A DNA stretch of 64,000 nucleotides, taken from assembly GCA_022316685.1 (NCBI GenBank), contig JAKJHU010000617.1:62001-126000 (forward strand). Direction: 5' to 3'. This DNA comes from Progne subis subis (taxonomy: Eukaryota; Chordata; Aves; Passeriformes; Hirundinidae). The notes beneath the pieces are model-generated. The model was not told the DNA's origin and did no database searches. It saw nothing but the letters and a program-made list of their open reading frames with translations. Shown here piece after piece: positions 30,880-42,114 of this stretch (positions are counted from its first letter, which is position 1; every line of letters begins with the position of its first letter). Both the position numbers and the translations under genes were made by a program.

Positions 30880-32085
30880 GTTTAGTGAAGCAGAGAAAAA
30901 AAAAAATTAAACAAGATAGGAGGAGAACAGGCTGAATCAGGGAAATGGAAAGTTCCTAATGGAAGACAATTACTTAATAAAATACTGGCTAGAAAAATAT
31001 TAGAAGACATGCATCAGAAAACCCACTGGGGTACTCAGGCTTTGTGTGATCATTTTTTAAGGAACTATGGATGCATTGGGATTTTTGGAGTAGCAAAGCA
31101 AGTAACTGAAAAATGTATAACTTGCTAAAGGATAAACAAAAAGGTGATGAGAAAAACAACAGTAGGAGGTCGTGAGTTAGCTCTTCGACCATTTCAAAGT
31201 ATCCAAGTAGATTTTACTGAACTTCCTCAAGTACAAAGTTGGAAGTATTTATTAGTAATGACAGACCATCTAACTCATTGGGTAGAAGCAGTTCCCACTA
31301 CCAAGGCCTCAGCCAACATAGTAAGTAAAACCCTTTTAGAACAGATTATTCCCAGATACAGAATGGTTAATAGAATAGACTCAGACAGAGGAACACATTT
31401 TACGTCAAAAGCGTTATAACAAATAATTCAATCTTTAGGGATAAAATGGGAGCTGCATACCCCATGGCATCCACAGAGTTCTGGTCGTGTAGAAAGGATG
31501 AACCAGACTTTAAAGAGAACTTTGACCAAATTAATAGTTGAAACCCAAATGTCATGGGTACAATGCCTACCTTTGGCCTTATTGAGGATCCAAACACAAG
31601 CCAGGTCAGACCTGGGAGTGTCACCCTATGAAATGATGTTTGGCTTACCCTTTTTAACCACGCAACATGAAAATGCTACCTATGAGGTAGGGGAAATGAG
31701 CGTTAAAAGATAGGTTAACACCATTGCAAAAAGTCTTGAAAACTTATGGTTGAAAGGAATAATCCCTCAAACCACACCTTTAGACTTTAAAATCCATAAT
31801 GTTCATCCAGGGGAATGGGTGTTAGTAAAAACCTGGAAAGAACAATCTTTAACTCCTCAATGGGAAGGTCCTTTTCAGGTATTGCTGACGACCGAGGCTG
31901 CAATCCGGACCAAGGAACGAGGGTGGATCCACGCCAGCAGAATCAAAGGACCTGTGGATGGATCTAAGGAGTGGACAATTGCATCTGAACCGGGTGATAC
32001 AAAACTGACTCTTAAACGGGGACTGGGTGGTAACGAACTGGGAAGACCCAAATGGTCCAAGAAACATACCCAGGATCACACCTAA
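30880..32085 (+). pseudogene. E3 integrase
   Basis: After an A-run frameshift near 30895 one frame covers the whole integrase. It has an HHCC zinc-binding N-domain (ending CITC), core acidic residues in QVDFTEL (D), DSDRGTHF (D) and SSGRVERMNQ (E), and a C-terminal SH3-like part with WVLVKTW. In-frame stops are TAA near 31126, TAA at 31417 and TAG at 31711. Role: insertion of viral DNA. The last ~20 codons overlap the pre-env frame. Confidence 0.88.
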
Positions 32086-32593
32086 TTGGGCGATAAGGCC
32101 AAGCTTATATCAGTGGTTTCAAGTACCACCTGGACAAGCTTTGAGACACCTCCAATACCCTCCATGGGGAGGAGTACTTCCACTCCAAACAGGAGGATTA
32201 GGACTGTTTTGGACAGGGAACTCTTGTATTCACACCTTAGCCTGTGATTTATGCAAAGAAGAAGAGGAGTTGCAACTTTCATCAGTGCCAGACCAAATTC
32301 CCTGTTTGATCCACCCAAATACCAGACATGCTAGCTGGGTTAAATGTAAATATTTAGATTGGGGGAAGAATTGGTATTGTAGTTCACACAATCGACGCTC
32401 TCGTTGCAGGAAGTGTCAAGGGCCAAATCGATCTCCTATCCAGGCAGAATTCGAAGAAACTGAAATAATAACTTTGTTTTGTGGATGGGAATTATTAGTG
32501 CCTGTTGAATGGGAGATACCTGAAGAACAGTGGGAAATGGCAGTTAAGGAGCGTCAGAAACTATTTGTCTGGAAATTAGCTAAGAGGAAGTGA
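32027..32593 (+). CDS. E3 pre-env Cys-rich open frame, 188 codons, between pol and env
   Basis: An uninterrupted frame that overlaps the end of integrase and ends at a TGA 69 bp before the env signal peptide. It has no early ATG, so it would need splicing into it or a non-AUG start. The product is Cys/His- and Trp-rich, with CDLC, CRKC and further spaced Cys, a basic stretch HNRRSRCRKC, and a charged C-terminus ending KLAKRK. No known retroviral domain fits it. Comparable Cys-rich frames sit in the same place in E5 and E2. It may be an accessory protein, a long env leader or an extended pol tail. Function unknown. Confidence 0.5.
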   Translation: MVTNWEDPNGPRNIPRITPNWAIRPSLYQWFQVPPGQALRHLQYPPWGGVLPLQTGGLGLFWTGNSCIHTLACDLCKEEEELQLSSVPDQIPCLIHPNTRHASWVKCKYLDWGKNWYCSSHNRRSRCRKCQGPNRSPIQAEFEETEIITLFCGWELLVPVEWEIPEEQWEMAVKERQKLFVWKLAKRK

Positions 32594-32661
32594 CAAGGAA
32601 ATAGAGGGCAAGACCAGATTGGCCTCTGTATTCGCCACCAAGAAGATCAAATACACCTGCT

Positions 32662-34494
32662 GTGGGTTGCAACCCCATAGGCATGGGAGGTGGGATTATA
32701 AGCCATACTGGACCTCTGTTACTCCTTTTTCTGTCACTCAATTTTTGTCTTCTCCCTTTTGGGATATCGACAAGGCCATGTTACAGATGTTACCAAAAGC
32801 TGATGGAAAGACACCGAGGTTCTTTTTTCATTTCTCACACTCATGTCAGCAGCCACTGTTATAACCCATCCAAATTAGGCAACTGCATACATAAAGGGAA
32901 AAAGTACTGGATTGCAGAGAACTTAGGAACAAGTAGTAGCAAGATGGGAAGTCAGTGCCCAAAAGAGGAGAGATGGATTTGTTTTACCTACATTACTGGG
33001 CACAAAGCACAGGATTTAGTAAAAGAGCAGTTGATAAGCAAAAAGGCTAAGTCAGTACAACCACCTAAACCTGTGCCAATTTCGATCAATGATTTGTATA
33101 CCAAACTTGAACAGCAATTAGAAAAAGAAATAGATATTTCAAGGATGAGTAAAAAATCAGTTTGTAGAATTGGGGGAAAGAATAAGTAAGGAACTTAACA
33201 TAACCAATTATTGGGTCTGTGGAGGGGCTTTGATGTCAGAAGAATGGCCATGGAAAGGCAGCAGCTTAGGCCCAACTGAGCTTCTAAAATGGAACCAAGC
33301 AAGTACAAGTGGAGAAAACAGACCAGAAGGGTGGATTTTAAGTTCAACAGTGATAGGGGAAGAATGTCTCTGGTGCACTGGGAAAAGGTTCCTTCATGAA
33401 GTAGGAAAAACACCCTGTAAAATATATAAGGTTAGTAATGGAACTTCTGCATGGTGGGCCCCAGAAGCACCAACCGTGTATTGGACCCAAGAAAAAGCAA
33501 AAAAAGTGAATTGTAAGTATGATAATAAAATAAAACTTTTTCAATGTAATGATACAGGTAAAAATCCTTACTATAGCATCCAGGAAATTTCCAGATTTTG
33601 GGAGAATATAGATCAACAAAAATTTAACTATTGGAAAGCTCCAGATGACTTATTTTGGATATGTGGAAAAAGAGCATACCCAAAACTCCCCTCCCAGTGG
33701 AAAGGGAGCTGCACTCTGGGAATTATACAGCCAGGATTTTTCTTTTACCAGGACCTGATGGGGATCAATTAGGGATACCAGTTTATGAGGATCTAAAGAG
33801 AAACAAAAGAGAATTGATTGGAGGATTCCAAAAATGGAGAGATAAGGAATGGCCCCCTGAACACATACTGGAAACATATGGGCCAGCCACCTGGACACAA
33901 GATGGGAGTTGGGGATATTGAACCCCAGTTTATATGCTAAATTGTATTATAAGTCTTCAAGCCGCTGTAGAGATAACAAATAAAACTGGTCAGGCAATGG
34001 AATTAATATCAAGGCAACAAACCCAAACAAGAGGGGCTGTGTAGCAGAATAGGTTGGGTTTAGACTATCTATTAGCTGAAGAAGGGGGTGTTTGTGGAAA
34101 CTTCAATACATCAGATTGTTGTTTAAAAATAGACGACAATGGAGATGCCGTCCTGGACTTAGTCAATGATATCAGAAAAATGGCCCACGTACCAGTTCAA
34201 AAGTGAGAATCAATGCTCAATACTAGCTGGTGGGATAATGTGCTGGGAGTAGAATGGTGGAAAAAGTTAGGCTTCTTCCTTTTATGCGCTACAGCTGGTC
34301 TAATATTTCTTCCTTGTTTGATTCCCTGTTTCATTCGGCTCATCACCAGTGTAGTACAAGGCATGCAATTAGTGGACATTGACCAAAAGTTGCCTACAAC
34401 AACACCACCACAAAGGATTATGTTGTTAAAGAAACAAAATAATACAGAAGACCCCTTCAAAGAAGCAAGATTGATTTGTGAAAAAAATGAGTGA
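32662..34494 (+). pseudogene. E3 env, gamma-like, broken
   Basis: 32662-33189: signal peptide (GPLLLLFLSLNFCLLPFG) and N-terminal SU. 33170-33772, another frame: SU core with WVCGG and many N-glycosylation sites, then FWICGK. 33655-33921: SU end with the furin-type site RNKR and the GSWGY block. 33922-34212: TM ectodomain interrupted by a TAG and a TGA, but with CGNFNTSDCC (CX7CC) intact at about 34094-34123. 34213-34494: membrane anchor (LGFFLLCATAGLIFLPC) and tail. Entry glycoprotein family. At least four breaks. Confidence 0.85.
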
Positions 34495-34564
34495 ATAATG
34501 AAGGCTAGAAAACAATAAATATTGCTCGAGCCAAATTAATTATAAAAAGAAAGAGGGAGGATTA

Positions 34565-35105
34565 TGAAAAGTGCATATTATACGGCTCTACGCAAGATAT
34601 TTACTATATGTATTATGTTGTATTGATTGTTAATGTTGTATTCATATTTTGATCATATAGTAAACGAAGTTTTGTAGTTAAAATGTAGTTTTTATATGCC
34701 AACCGCAGGAAAATGTAAATCTTTCAGAGAAAAAAAATTTACTACTTCTTTATCAGACGAGACCAACTTCTCCTGCTTGCCCTGAAGACGCCATAGAGAT
34801 TAAAGGAAAAAAGTGACACTAACCAGAGACTATTCTTTGTTTGAATGGAATTTATGCATCATGTATGAAATGTATGAATATTCAACAGGCTGTTGCTTTT
34901 AAGGGATAATCCTTTGTTAACGGGGGTCCTTCTTCAAAGCTTTTTTGCTTGGGGAGGCACCCAGATGTCTGTAACTTTGTTTTTATTGTCTCGTATTGTC
35001 CTAACCCTAATTGTTCATTTTTTTACTCTAATTCTATTTTTATAACCATCTTATTTACTATTAAACTTTCAAAATTTTAAAAACAAGTGATTGGCGTTTT
35101 TCACA
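34565..35105 (+). repeat. E3 3' LTR
   Basis: 541 bp from TGAAAAGTGC to TTTTTCACA, preceded by a purine-rich tract AAAAGAAAGAGGGAGGA (34545-34562) that serves as the polypurine tract. Confidence 0.9.
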
Positions 35106-35118
35106 AGGTACGTAAGAC

Positions 35119-35543
35119 TTGTAGGCCTCCTCTGCCCAGAAACCCATTGAACAGTGATGAAGACAGGAAATAGGAGTCCTACCAAGGGTTCATTTATCAC
35201 ATTTGCATTGAAAAGGTAGAAAGGTCAGAAAGAGGAAGACTTCTTTACTTCCTCATTTTGGGGATCCCTCCCCAAGAAAAGGACCACTGACCTATTTCAA
35301 GGAACAAACTATGCATGCTTAATAGCTTTTGAACTAATTACCATATGAAGTGGGGAATGGGATGTACCAGAGTTATGAATATGCATTTGTGGTTTGGGTA
35401 TTTAATACTTTTGTAAATAAAAGGACTCTGTGATCACCTGTAAACTGTGGTGTGAATTTGGGAGCTATCTCGCACGCTGCCCGGTGTCGTAATAAACATA
35501 CACTTTCTAACTTTAAACTGTTAGAGAGGTTTTGTCCGTCACA
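35119..35543 (+). mobile_element. LTR-like segment, different family
   Basis: AT-rich DNA with AATAAA signals near 35416 and 35490 and an end TTTTGTCCGTCACA at 35543. The layout (short R/U5 after AATAAA, CA end) suggests a plus-strand LTR. The start is uncertain and no partner LTR is seen. Confidence 0.5.
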
Positions 35544-35919
35544 GTTGGGTATCGATACTAGATCAGTACTCACATTTTCTTTAATAAGTCAAGATGACCT
35601 TGCTTACATAGATTCTGGACAATGACCAGGGATTGGACAATAAGGTTGCCACCTCTCCACTCCACTGGCCAGGCTAGAAGTCCATCAACTGTCCCTCATC
35701 GGAGAGGAATGTGAAAACAACCACTTTGTTTATGTTGCAAGCATGAGAAGGCTCCACTACAGAAATGTCAACATTCACAGAAGGCTAAAACTCAGGGCCA
35801 ACAGCCAGCCCGTTCTGATACACCGCCACCCTGGTTTGGGATAATGGCTTTGCTAGTAGCTCTAGGGCTCTTGCTGTTTTATTAGTGGGTTTTTTTGTTG
35901 TTGGTTTTTTTTTTACAAC
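35544..35919. other. No gene recognised
   Basis: A frame of about 66 codons (35643-35843) lacks a start and any known motif. A T-rich run lies at 35880-35915. Confidence 0.45.
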
Positions 35920-37369
35920 TGTTTGCAATTTAATATTACAGTTCAACATATATATAGGGGTTCAGTATCCCCAGCTTCCATCCTGAGCCCAGGTAATGGT
36001 TCTGTATTATTCAATAATTTTTTTCTGGTGGCCATTCTTCATCTCTCCAAGTCTGAGTCCCTCCTGTTAGATCTCGTTTCAATTTTCGGTGTATTTGCTC
36101 TTATAGTGGTTTTCCCAATATCCTGTCTTGTGGTTTTGGTAACAAAAAACCCCTGGTTGTATTATCCCAATGGTATAACTGCCTCTCCAGTCCTTAGGTA
36201 ACTTACTATAGGCCCATTTCCACAAATCCAAAACATACCTTCAGGAGTGTCCCAGTCTATTGTGGTCCTTGGGAGGTTTTCCCAAATTGTCATTAGATTT
36301 TCTACCTTCTGGACAGGATTTCCTATGCTCCTATTGCACTAAAATAACCCTGATTCCTTTACTGTACAATTATTGTTATTAAATGGACTCCAATATTTAT
36401 TAGGTGCCTCCAGCCACTACCAATTAGCTGTAGAGTTTGTGGCATATACCTTCTTCCAGGGAGTCTCTCCTACTTTGGTTTTAGAAGTATTCCTTTTTTT
36501 GGGGGGGAACAAACACTTGTTCCTTAGCACTGAATCTGTTAGTACCCATTCTTTAGGACTGTCTTTGGTTTGGTAATTTTACTTCAATTCCATTTTAAAA
36601 TTTTCTTAACCTCTAGCCCTGCACACCTCTATGGCTGCTGTTTTGTCATATGGGATCTTTTATAAATCTTGCGATTAAAAACATTTAATTCAGCTGCTAC
36701 TTGCCGCATCAAGTCTAAAAATAAATTTTGGCTCAAGGTGGGAAAATTTAATTCGGACACCTTCTTTTTTAGGTTCTCACAGAAATCAGAATCCGGGTTT
36801 TCAGGCTGTGTTGTTTTCTTTATAGTTTTTATTGCCTTTTGAACTCAACTTTCTTTATACTGATCCTGTACTCCCCTGTTATCAGGATGTCCTTGCATGA
36901 CTGATTTGGTGAAACATATATTCCTCTCCCCTGGGACATACATAGCTGCTAGTTTTCTTCCTTTTTCTTTGTTTTGGCCTCTCTAAAATTCTTGTCCACT
37001 CTCAGTAGGTTTTTGCAACTTCTCCTGGGCATAGTATTTTGCATTCACACGAGCGTTTCCTACTGTGGCGGATATAAAGCCTCGTCCATATCGGACGGTT
37101 TGATAACACTGGGTGCATGACCCTGCCCAGGCCTGATTTAGACTCAAGGTAGTAATTATGAGTAGGGGTCCAGTATAACATACACTTCCATTCACCAGCC
37201 TATTGGGTTGCCACCAACAGTTGGGCTCTGCATCTTTTTCATGGCAAGGGTACGGGTTAATCTCGTCTTGCCCCCTGATGTTGCTTTTTGGGTTTTTTTC
37301 ACCCACTGACTCTTTACTCTCTCTTAATTCTTTGTCTTTACCTAGTAGGTTGTCGAGGTTGCACTCCAC
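35920..37369 (-). pseudogene. E4 env SU
   Basis: The 37369-36983 frame includes a signal-peptide-like stretch (GPLLIITTLSLNQAWA) followed by a CTQCY block. Further left, fragments keep FWICGN and the GSWGY-type end block seen in E3. TM is missing and stops are frequent. Confidence 0.7.
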
Positions 37370-37779
37370 TCTTTTAAGATCTTTTTGCTCACAAATTGTG
37401 TTTAGTCTTGTTCACCCATAGCTTCCACTATTTTTTATTATCCTGGCGTACTCAGCCTGTTGTCACTAATATTTTCAGTGCTAGATCTGTTTCCTTCTGG
37501 ATCTAACTTTCACAACTCAAACAAAGGCCTCTCGGAATCCTGGCTCCTGATAAGTGGGCATACCACAACTCTCTACATTCCATGTACCTAAAACAGCCCC
37601 AGGGGTTACAGTCACAATTCAGGCTGGTACTTCTACTTCTCTTGGTGTTAGGTGGTTCTTTTTAGGATGTCTCCTCGACATTCTCTTGCCCTTCTTTTCC
37701 AAGGTTATTTGTAGATCCCTGGGCTGTGAGGTGATTTTCCACTGCAGCCATTGGTGGTTCCACTGGTTCTTTGACTTTT

Positions 37780-38420
37780 GATGTGTGAGTCCACCCTTTC
37801 TTTGCTGTTCTCACCGATGTGTCTGTTGTTAAGAGAGTTAAACACAGACCTTGCCATTGTGGGGTTAAAGCCTCTTCTTTCCAGCTTTTAATAAATATTC
37901 AGTCTCCTGGTTGTATCTTATGAATTTTAAACCCCAGTGGTCCCGTTTGGGCTAGCATTCCTTTTTCTTTTAACTTGGTCACATGCTGTCCAATTGTTTG
38001 GATATAATTTCGAATAGGTATATCTTCAATCATTATTGATGTTTGGGGTATTTCCTTGGAATATGGCATTCCATAAAGCATTTCATATGTTTAAAGCCCC
38101 GTATCTGCATTAGGAAGTGTTCTTATGTTAATCAAGGCTAGAGGTAAACATTTTAGCCATGACATCTTAGCCTCAATCATTCATTTGGTTAATTGTTGTT
38201 TTATAGTTTGGTTCATCCTTTCCACCCTCCCAGAGCTCTGAGGGTGCCAAGGAGTACAATATTCCCAGGAAATACCCATGGCTTGTGCTACACCCTTAAT
38301 AACACTAGAGGTAAAATGGGGGTCCTGATCAAAATCAATGGCCCGAATAACTCCAGATTGGGAAATAATTTGTTCCAATAATATTTTAAGGCAGTGGTCC
38401 TTGCAGCTGGGCAAGCTTTT
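37780..38420 (-). pseudogene. E4 integrase
   Basis: The 38414-38181 frame has the second and third core acidic residues in DFDQDPHF and SSGRVERMNQ. The 38081-37899 frame is the C-terminal part with KIHKIQPGD. The N-domain (38430-38700) is decayed. Confidence 0.75.
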
Positions 38421-39237
38421 TCCCTGTGAGTGTTAGTTGGACTACTAACACTAAAAGATACTTCCATCTACCAACTTTCGGAAGATCAGTATAATCCACT
38501 TGAACCCTCTCAAAGGGTCAGTATGCTATTTTTGTCAGGGTTTGTCTCATTACTTTCTTGTTAACCTTCTGACAGGTAAGACACCCTTGTGTTATTTGTT
38601 TGGCTATTTAAAAACTCCTAATACAGCCATAATACTTTAAAAAAATGATCACACAAGGCCCTTGTGCCCCAATGAGTGCATTGATGTAATTGCTTTAAAA
38701 TCCTTCATGCACAGGCCTTGGGCAAAATTTCTCTTCCATCCAAGAGTACCCATTTCCCCCTGTTCTTTCTTAGCCTCTAATTTTTAACAGGTTCCTCCCC
38801 TGAGAGCTATAAGCTTTTGGCAGCTCTTCCCAAACCTCTGTTGTATTTACCTGAATTGTTGTTGTGCTGGGATTTTTTTTTTTTTTTTTTAAATTATTAG
38901 TTTTTATTTAAAAGCTGATTTTTTCACAGCCCAGTCAGCTGTGTTATTTCCCATTGCTAAATATCTCATTCCCCTCTAATGGCCTTTTACATATATTACC
39001 GCTATCTCTTTTGGTCCCTTTAGTGCTTCAAGCACTTTGAGTATCAATTCTTAATGAATCAACCTTTTCCCTCAGATGTTGATCAAACCTCTTTCTTTCC
39101 AAATCTTCCTAAAGGTATGTACAATCCCAAAGGCATATTTTGAATCAGTATAAAGAGTCTCCAATTTGTCTTTTAGGAGTTCTAAAGCCTGGTACAAAGC
39201 ATATAACTCACAAACCTGAGATGACCAGCTGGAACTT
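38421..39237 (-). pseudogene. E4 RNase H and integrase N-domain, decayed
   Basis: ELYAL and YTDSKYAFG readings near 39195-39110 identify RNase H. The frame is broken many times. A T-run lies at 38871-38890. Confidence 0.65.
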
Positions 39238-39238
39238 C

Positions 39239-39464
39239 ATCTTCTCTTCTCTTCTCTTCTCTTCTCTTCTCTTCTCTTCTCTTCTCTTCTCTTCTCTTCT
39301 CTTCTCTTCTCTTCTCTTCTCTTCTCTTCTCTTCTCTTCTCTTCTCTTCTCTTCTCTTCTCTTCTCTTCTCTTCTCTTCTCTTCTCTTCTCTTCTCTTCT
39401 CTTCTCTTCTTCTCTTCTCTTCTCTTCTCTTCTCTTCTCTTCTCTTCTCTTCTCTTCTCTTCTC
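39239..39464. repeat. (TCTTC)n pentanucleotide array
   Basis: About 45 units with one interruption near 39410. On the minus strand it reads as Arg/Glu/Lys repeats, which is not a gene. Confidence 0.97.
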
Positions 39465-39856
39465 CTTGAGAGGGGCTTCATACAGAGGTCTCAATCTCAG
39501 TCCTTGGGAGGGGGCTTTGATCTCCATCTGTCACGGTGGTTGTGGAGCAGATGAGGGATCTTCTGTGGGGGACCACCAAAGTTACCCCAGAAAGTCCACT
39601 TGGCCAAGAGGTGGGGAAATTCACAGGCTATTGTCATGAAGCAGGGACCATGCAGCGAGTGCAATCTTCAGGTACAGAACTGCCATTGCACTGCTCAAAG
39701 CCAGTGTTCCGTGGCGTGGTGACACAGGAAAATGCACCTGCAGACGATTGGCAAGCATCCACCTCGAGCAGGCCAGAACTGCAGTGGGGTCCTCGGGGTC
39801 CTTATGACGATCCTGAGGCAAATGAGGAGAACTTCAGACAGACTCTTACACCAAGT
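39465..39856. other. No feature seen
   Basis: Unique-looking DNA between the array and the right arm of the inverted duplication. Confidence 0.5.
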
Positions 39857-40560
39857 CAGGGGTGCTCAATGGCCAGTCAGTTTGATGACTGTGTGTGGCT
39901 CTGGACGCTTCCCTTGGAGCATCTCCAAGGCATGGAATGTTGGAGCTGCCCCCAGACATGGTGTCACAGAGAGGGGAACGTTGGAGCTGCCAGCACGGTG
40001 ATGTCCCAGAGAGGGGAATGTTGGGGCTGTGCCACTCCAGACCCAGCCCCAAGAGCTCTGGCTGCACCTGGAGGAGACACCAAGGCTGAGCTGGGAGGGA
40101 GGCAGCAGGATCATGGAGTACAGGCCCCTGCCCTGCACAGACAGGCCAACAGTGGCAGACTGGGCATTCCTGGGAGCAGTGTCCAAAGCTCTGTCCTGGA
40201 GCTTCAGCAGCCTCAGAGCTGTGAGCATTGCAGTGGCTGCAGAGCTCTGGGGAAAGGTCCCAGCCCTGGCTTGGGGCTGGGCCAGAGCCCAGGGAGCAAA
40301 TCAACTTGCAGCTGCTGCCCCAGAGCAGGGAAGAGCAGGAATTGCTGCCTGGGAGAGACTCTTGCCAAGGGCCTGCAGCGCCAGGACACAGGCCATGGCT
40401 GGACGCTGCTTGGGGCCAGGGTGAGCTGGGATGTGGGGATGGACTTGTTCCCTGGGAGGGCGGTGGGGCCCTGGCACAGAGTGGGAGGAAAAACTGCGGC
40501 TGCCCTGGAATGGCTGGAAGTGTGCAAGGGCTGGTTGGAGGGGACTTCCTGCCCAGAGGG

Positions 40561-40676
40561 GATGGGACGGGACGGGATGGGATGGGATGGGATGGGATGG
40601 GATGGGATGGGATGGGATGGGATGGGATGGGATGGGATGGGATGGGATGGGATGGGATGGGATGGGATGGGATGGG
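40561..40676. repeat. (GGGAT)n array
   Basis: About 23 units, the complement of the (TCCCA)n array at 22947-23058 in the other arm. Confidence 0.95.
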
Positions 40677-40966
40677 GCAGTGTAATTTGGGGTGTAATTG
40701 CAGTGTGGGGGTGGCAGGAAAGTTGGGAGGGGTAAGGATTGCAGTGGGGGAATGGGGTGGTTTGGGCTCTTGGAGTAGGGGAGTAGAGGGAGGGAAATCA
40801 AGAAGCAGTTTTTAAAGGCTGCTGGTGCTTTTAGAAATTTTGGGGCCTGGAAGTGTCTTGTGGGAGGTTGCAGTGAAATTGGGAAGGCTGAGTTTAAGGT
40901 GCGGTGCTGTGCAGGGCTGAGGTGGAGGGGCAGTGATTTTGAAAGCTAAGGGTACCTGCTTCCAAG

Positions 40967-41060
40967 AAAGAAAGAAAAAAATGAGAGAGTGAGAGAAGGA
41001 AAGGAGAAAGGAAAAAGGAAGGAAGAAAAAGGAAGGAAGGAAGGAAGGAACGAACAAATG
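40967..41060. repeat. GGAA-rich microsatellite
   Basis: Complement of 22578-22655, just outside the E5 3' LTR. Confidence 0.8.
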
Positions 41061-41076
41061 AAGGAAGGGTTTTAAA

Positions 41077-41840
41077 TGAAGCTCTGTATGTCTAATTTAA
41101 TAAGCAAGAATGTTGAATTTAGCAGCAATGCAATTTTATGTAACTAGCATTTTATAATCAAGCATGTACAAAAATTTGGCAGTGATTAATTAAAGATAAG
41201 TACTGTTCGGATAAATCAGAAACAAAACTGACCAGGGTATGGAGGGGGATTTCTCACCCTACCTCACGTACAAAATGAAGTAATCCAACTTAAAATTATA
41301 TGCTGTATGCTAATACATATTCATTAATATTTCCCGTAAATCTCCTCCTATTTTCAATTCTTAAATGCTACATCACTGTACTACATAGCGCATGCTCCAC
41401 TTGTTGTTAGGGTGTCTTCTTGGCCTTTTGGTGGTCTTCTTCAGATGAAGGCTCATCATCTTCCTCTCCTCCTATGAATAACCTTACTGATTGTGTGTGC
41501 GCTCTAAATTTTGTGTTATACATAACTAAGCATTACGTTCCAAAAAGTAATTATTTCATGGATAAAACCACCACCCAAACTCCCTGCCTTGGAATAGTCC
41601 CAGCTTTGTCCATCTCAAGGCCAGTTCTATCTTAAGACATCCTGTATCCCATCACATCTGCAAAGGGCCCATCTCCCGACCTTGGAGCAGTCCCAGCTTT
41701 GGCCAATCCAGCTTTGAAACTCTTGCTTATCTCAAACTGCATCCTGTATCTTATTCTTCTCATGGAGCATCTGCCAAGGGGCCCATCTGCTTTGTAACAC
41801 TACTCACATCTACTTTTTTCCTTTACTGCTTTATAACAAG

Positions 41841-41872
<32 letters not shown>

Positions 41873-41919
41873 AATATTGATATGATTACAACTAGCATGA
41901 ATCATTTTCATTTATTACA
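41077..41919 (-). repeat. E5 3' LTR
   Basis: 843 bp. On the minus strand it begins TGTAATAAATG and ends in AGAGCTTCA, preceded by the polypurine tract GAGAAATGGGGGCAA (41921-41936). Confidence 0.85.
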
Positions 41920-42114
41920 ATTGCCCCCATTTCTCTTTTTAATCATATTGATTCATCCTTTTCAATTAAAACTGAATCTCAATTTCTTCTATATTCCCAA
42001 TAATCCAGGTTTTTACATTCTTTTATTTCAACCTCTAATTTTTCTAACGTCTCCCGTGCTGCATCAAGCTTTTAGCATTCCTTCTCAAATTTGATTAACA
42101 TCTCTTGTGCTAGA

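Larger units (their letters stand above)
24522..35105 (+). mobile_element. E3: nearly full-length gamma-like ERV, tRNA-iMet type
   Basis: Order: LTR (24522-25085), primer site, leader with splice donor, gag, in-frame UAG, protease, reverse transcriptase, RNase H, integrase, a Cys-rich pre-env frame, env, LTR (34565-35105). All genes have some stop or frameshift, but catalytic and structural motifs are mostly readable. The bases outside the LTRs (GTGCTG left, AGGTAC right) do not form a target-site duplication. It lies between the two arms of the inverted duplication and is not part of them. Confidence 0.9.
35920..39237 (-). mobile_element. E4: truncated gamma-like ERV (RNase H to env SU)
   Basis: Minus-strand order from right to left: RNase H, integrase, env SU. 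There is no gag, protease, RT palm, TM or LTR. The right end stops in a (TCTTC)n array inside RNase H and the left end at the SU/TM boundary. It resembles E3 but is more decayed. Confidence 0.75.

Noticed and set aside
35643..35843. 66-codon open stretch without a start
   Set aside because: No motif, no homologue recognised, and flanked by unrelated repeats.
39140..39527. Open frames of ~100 codons on both strands across (TCTTC)n
   Set aside because: They are pure pentamer translation (Arg/Glu/Lys or Leu/Phe/Ser repeats) with no other content.
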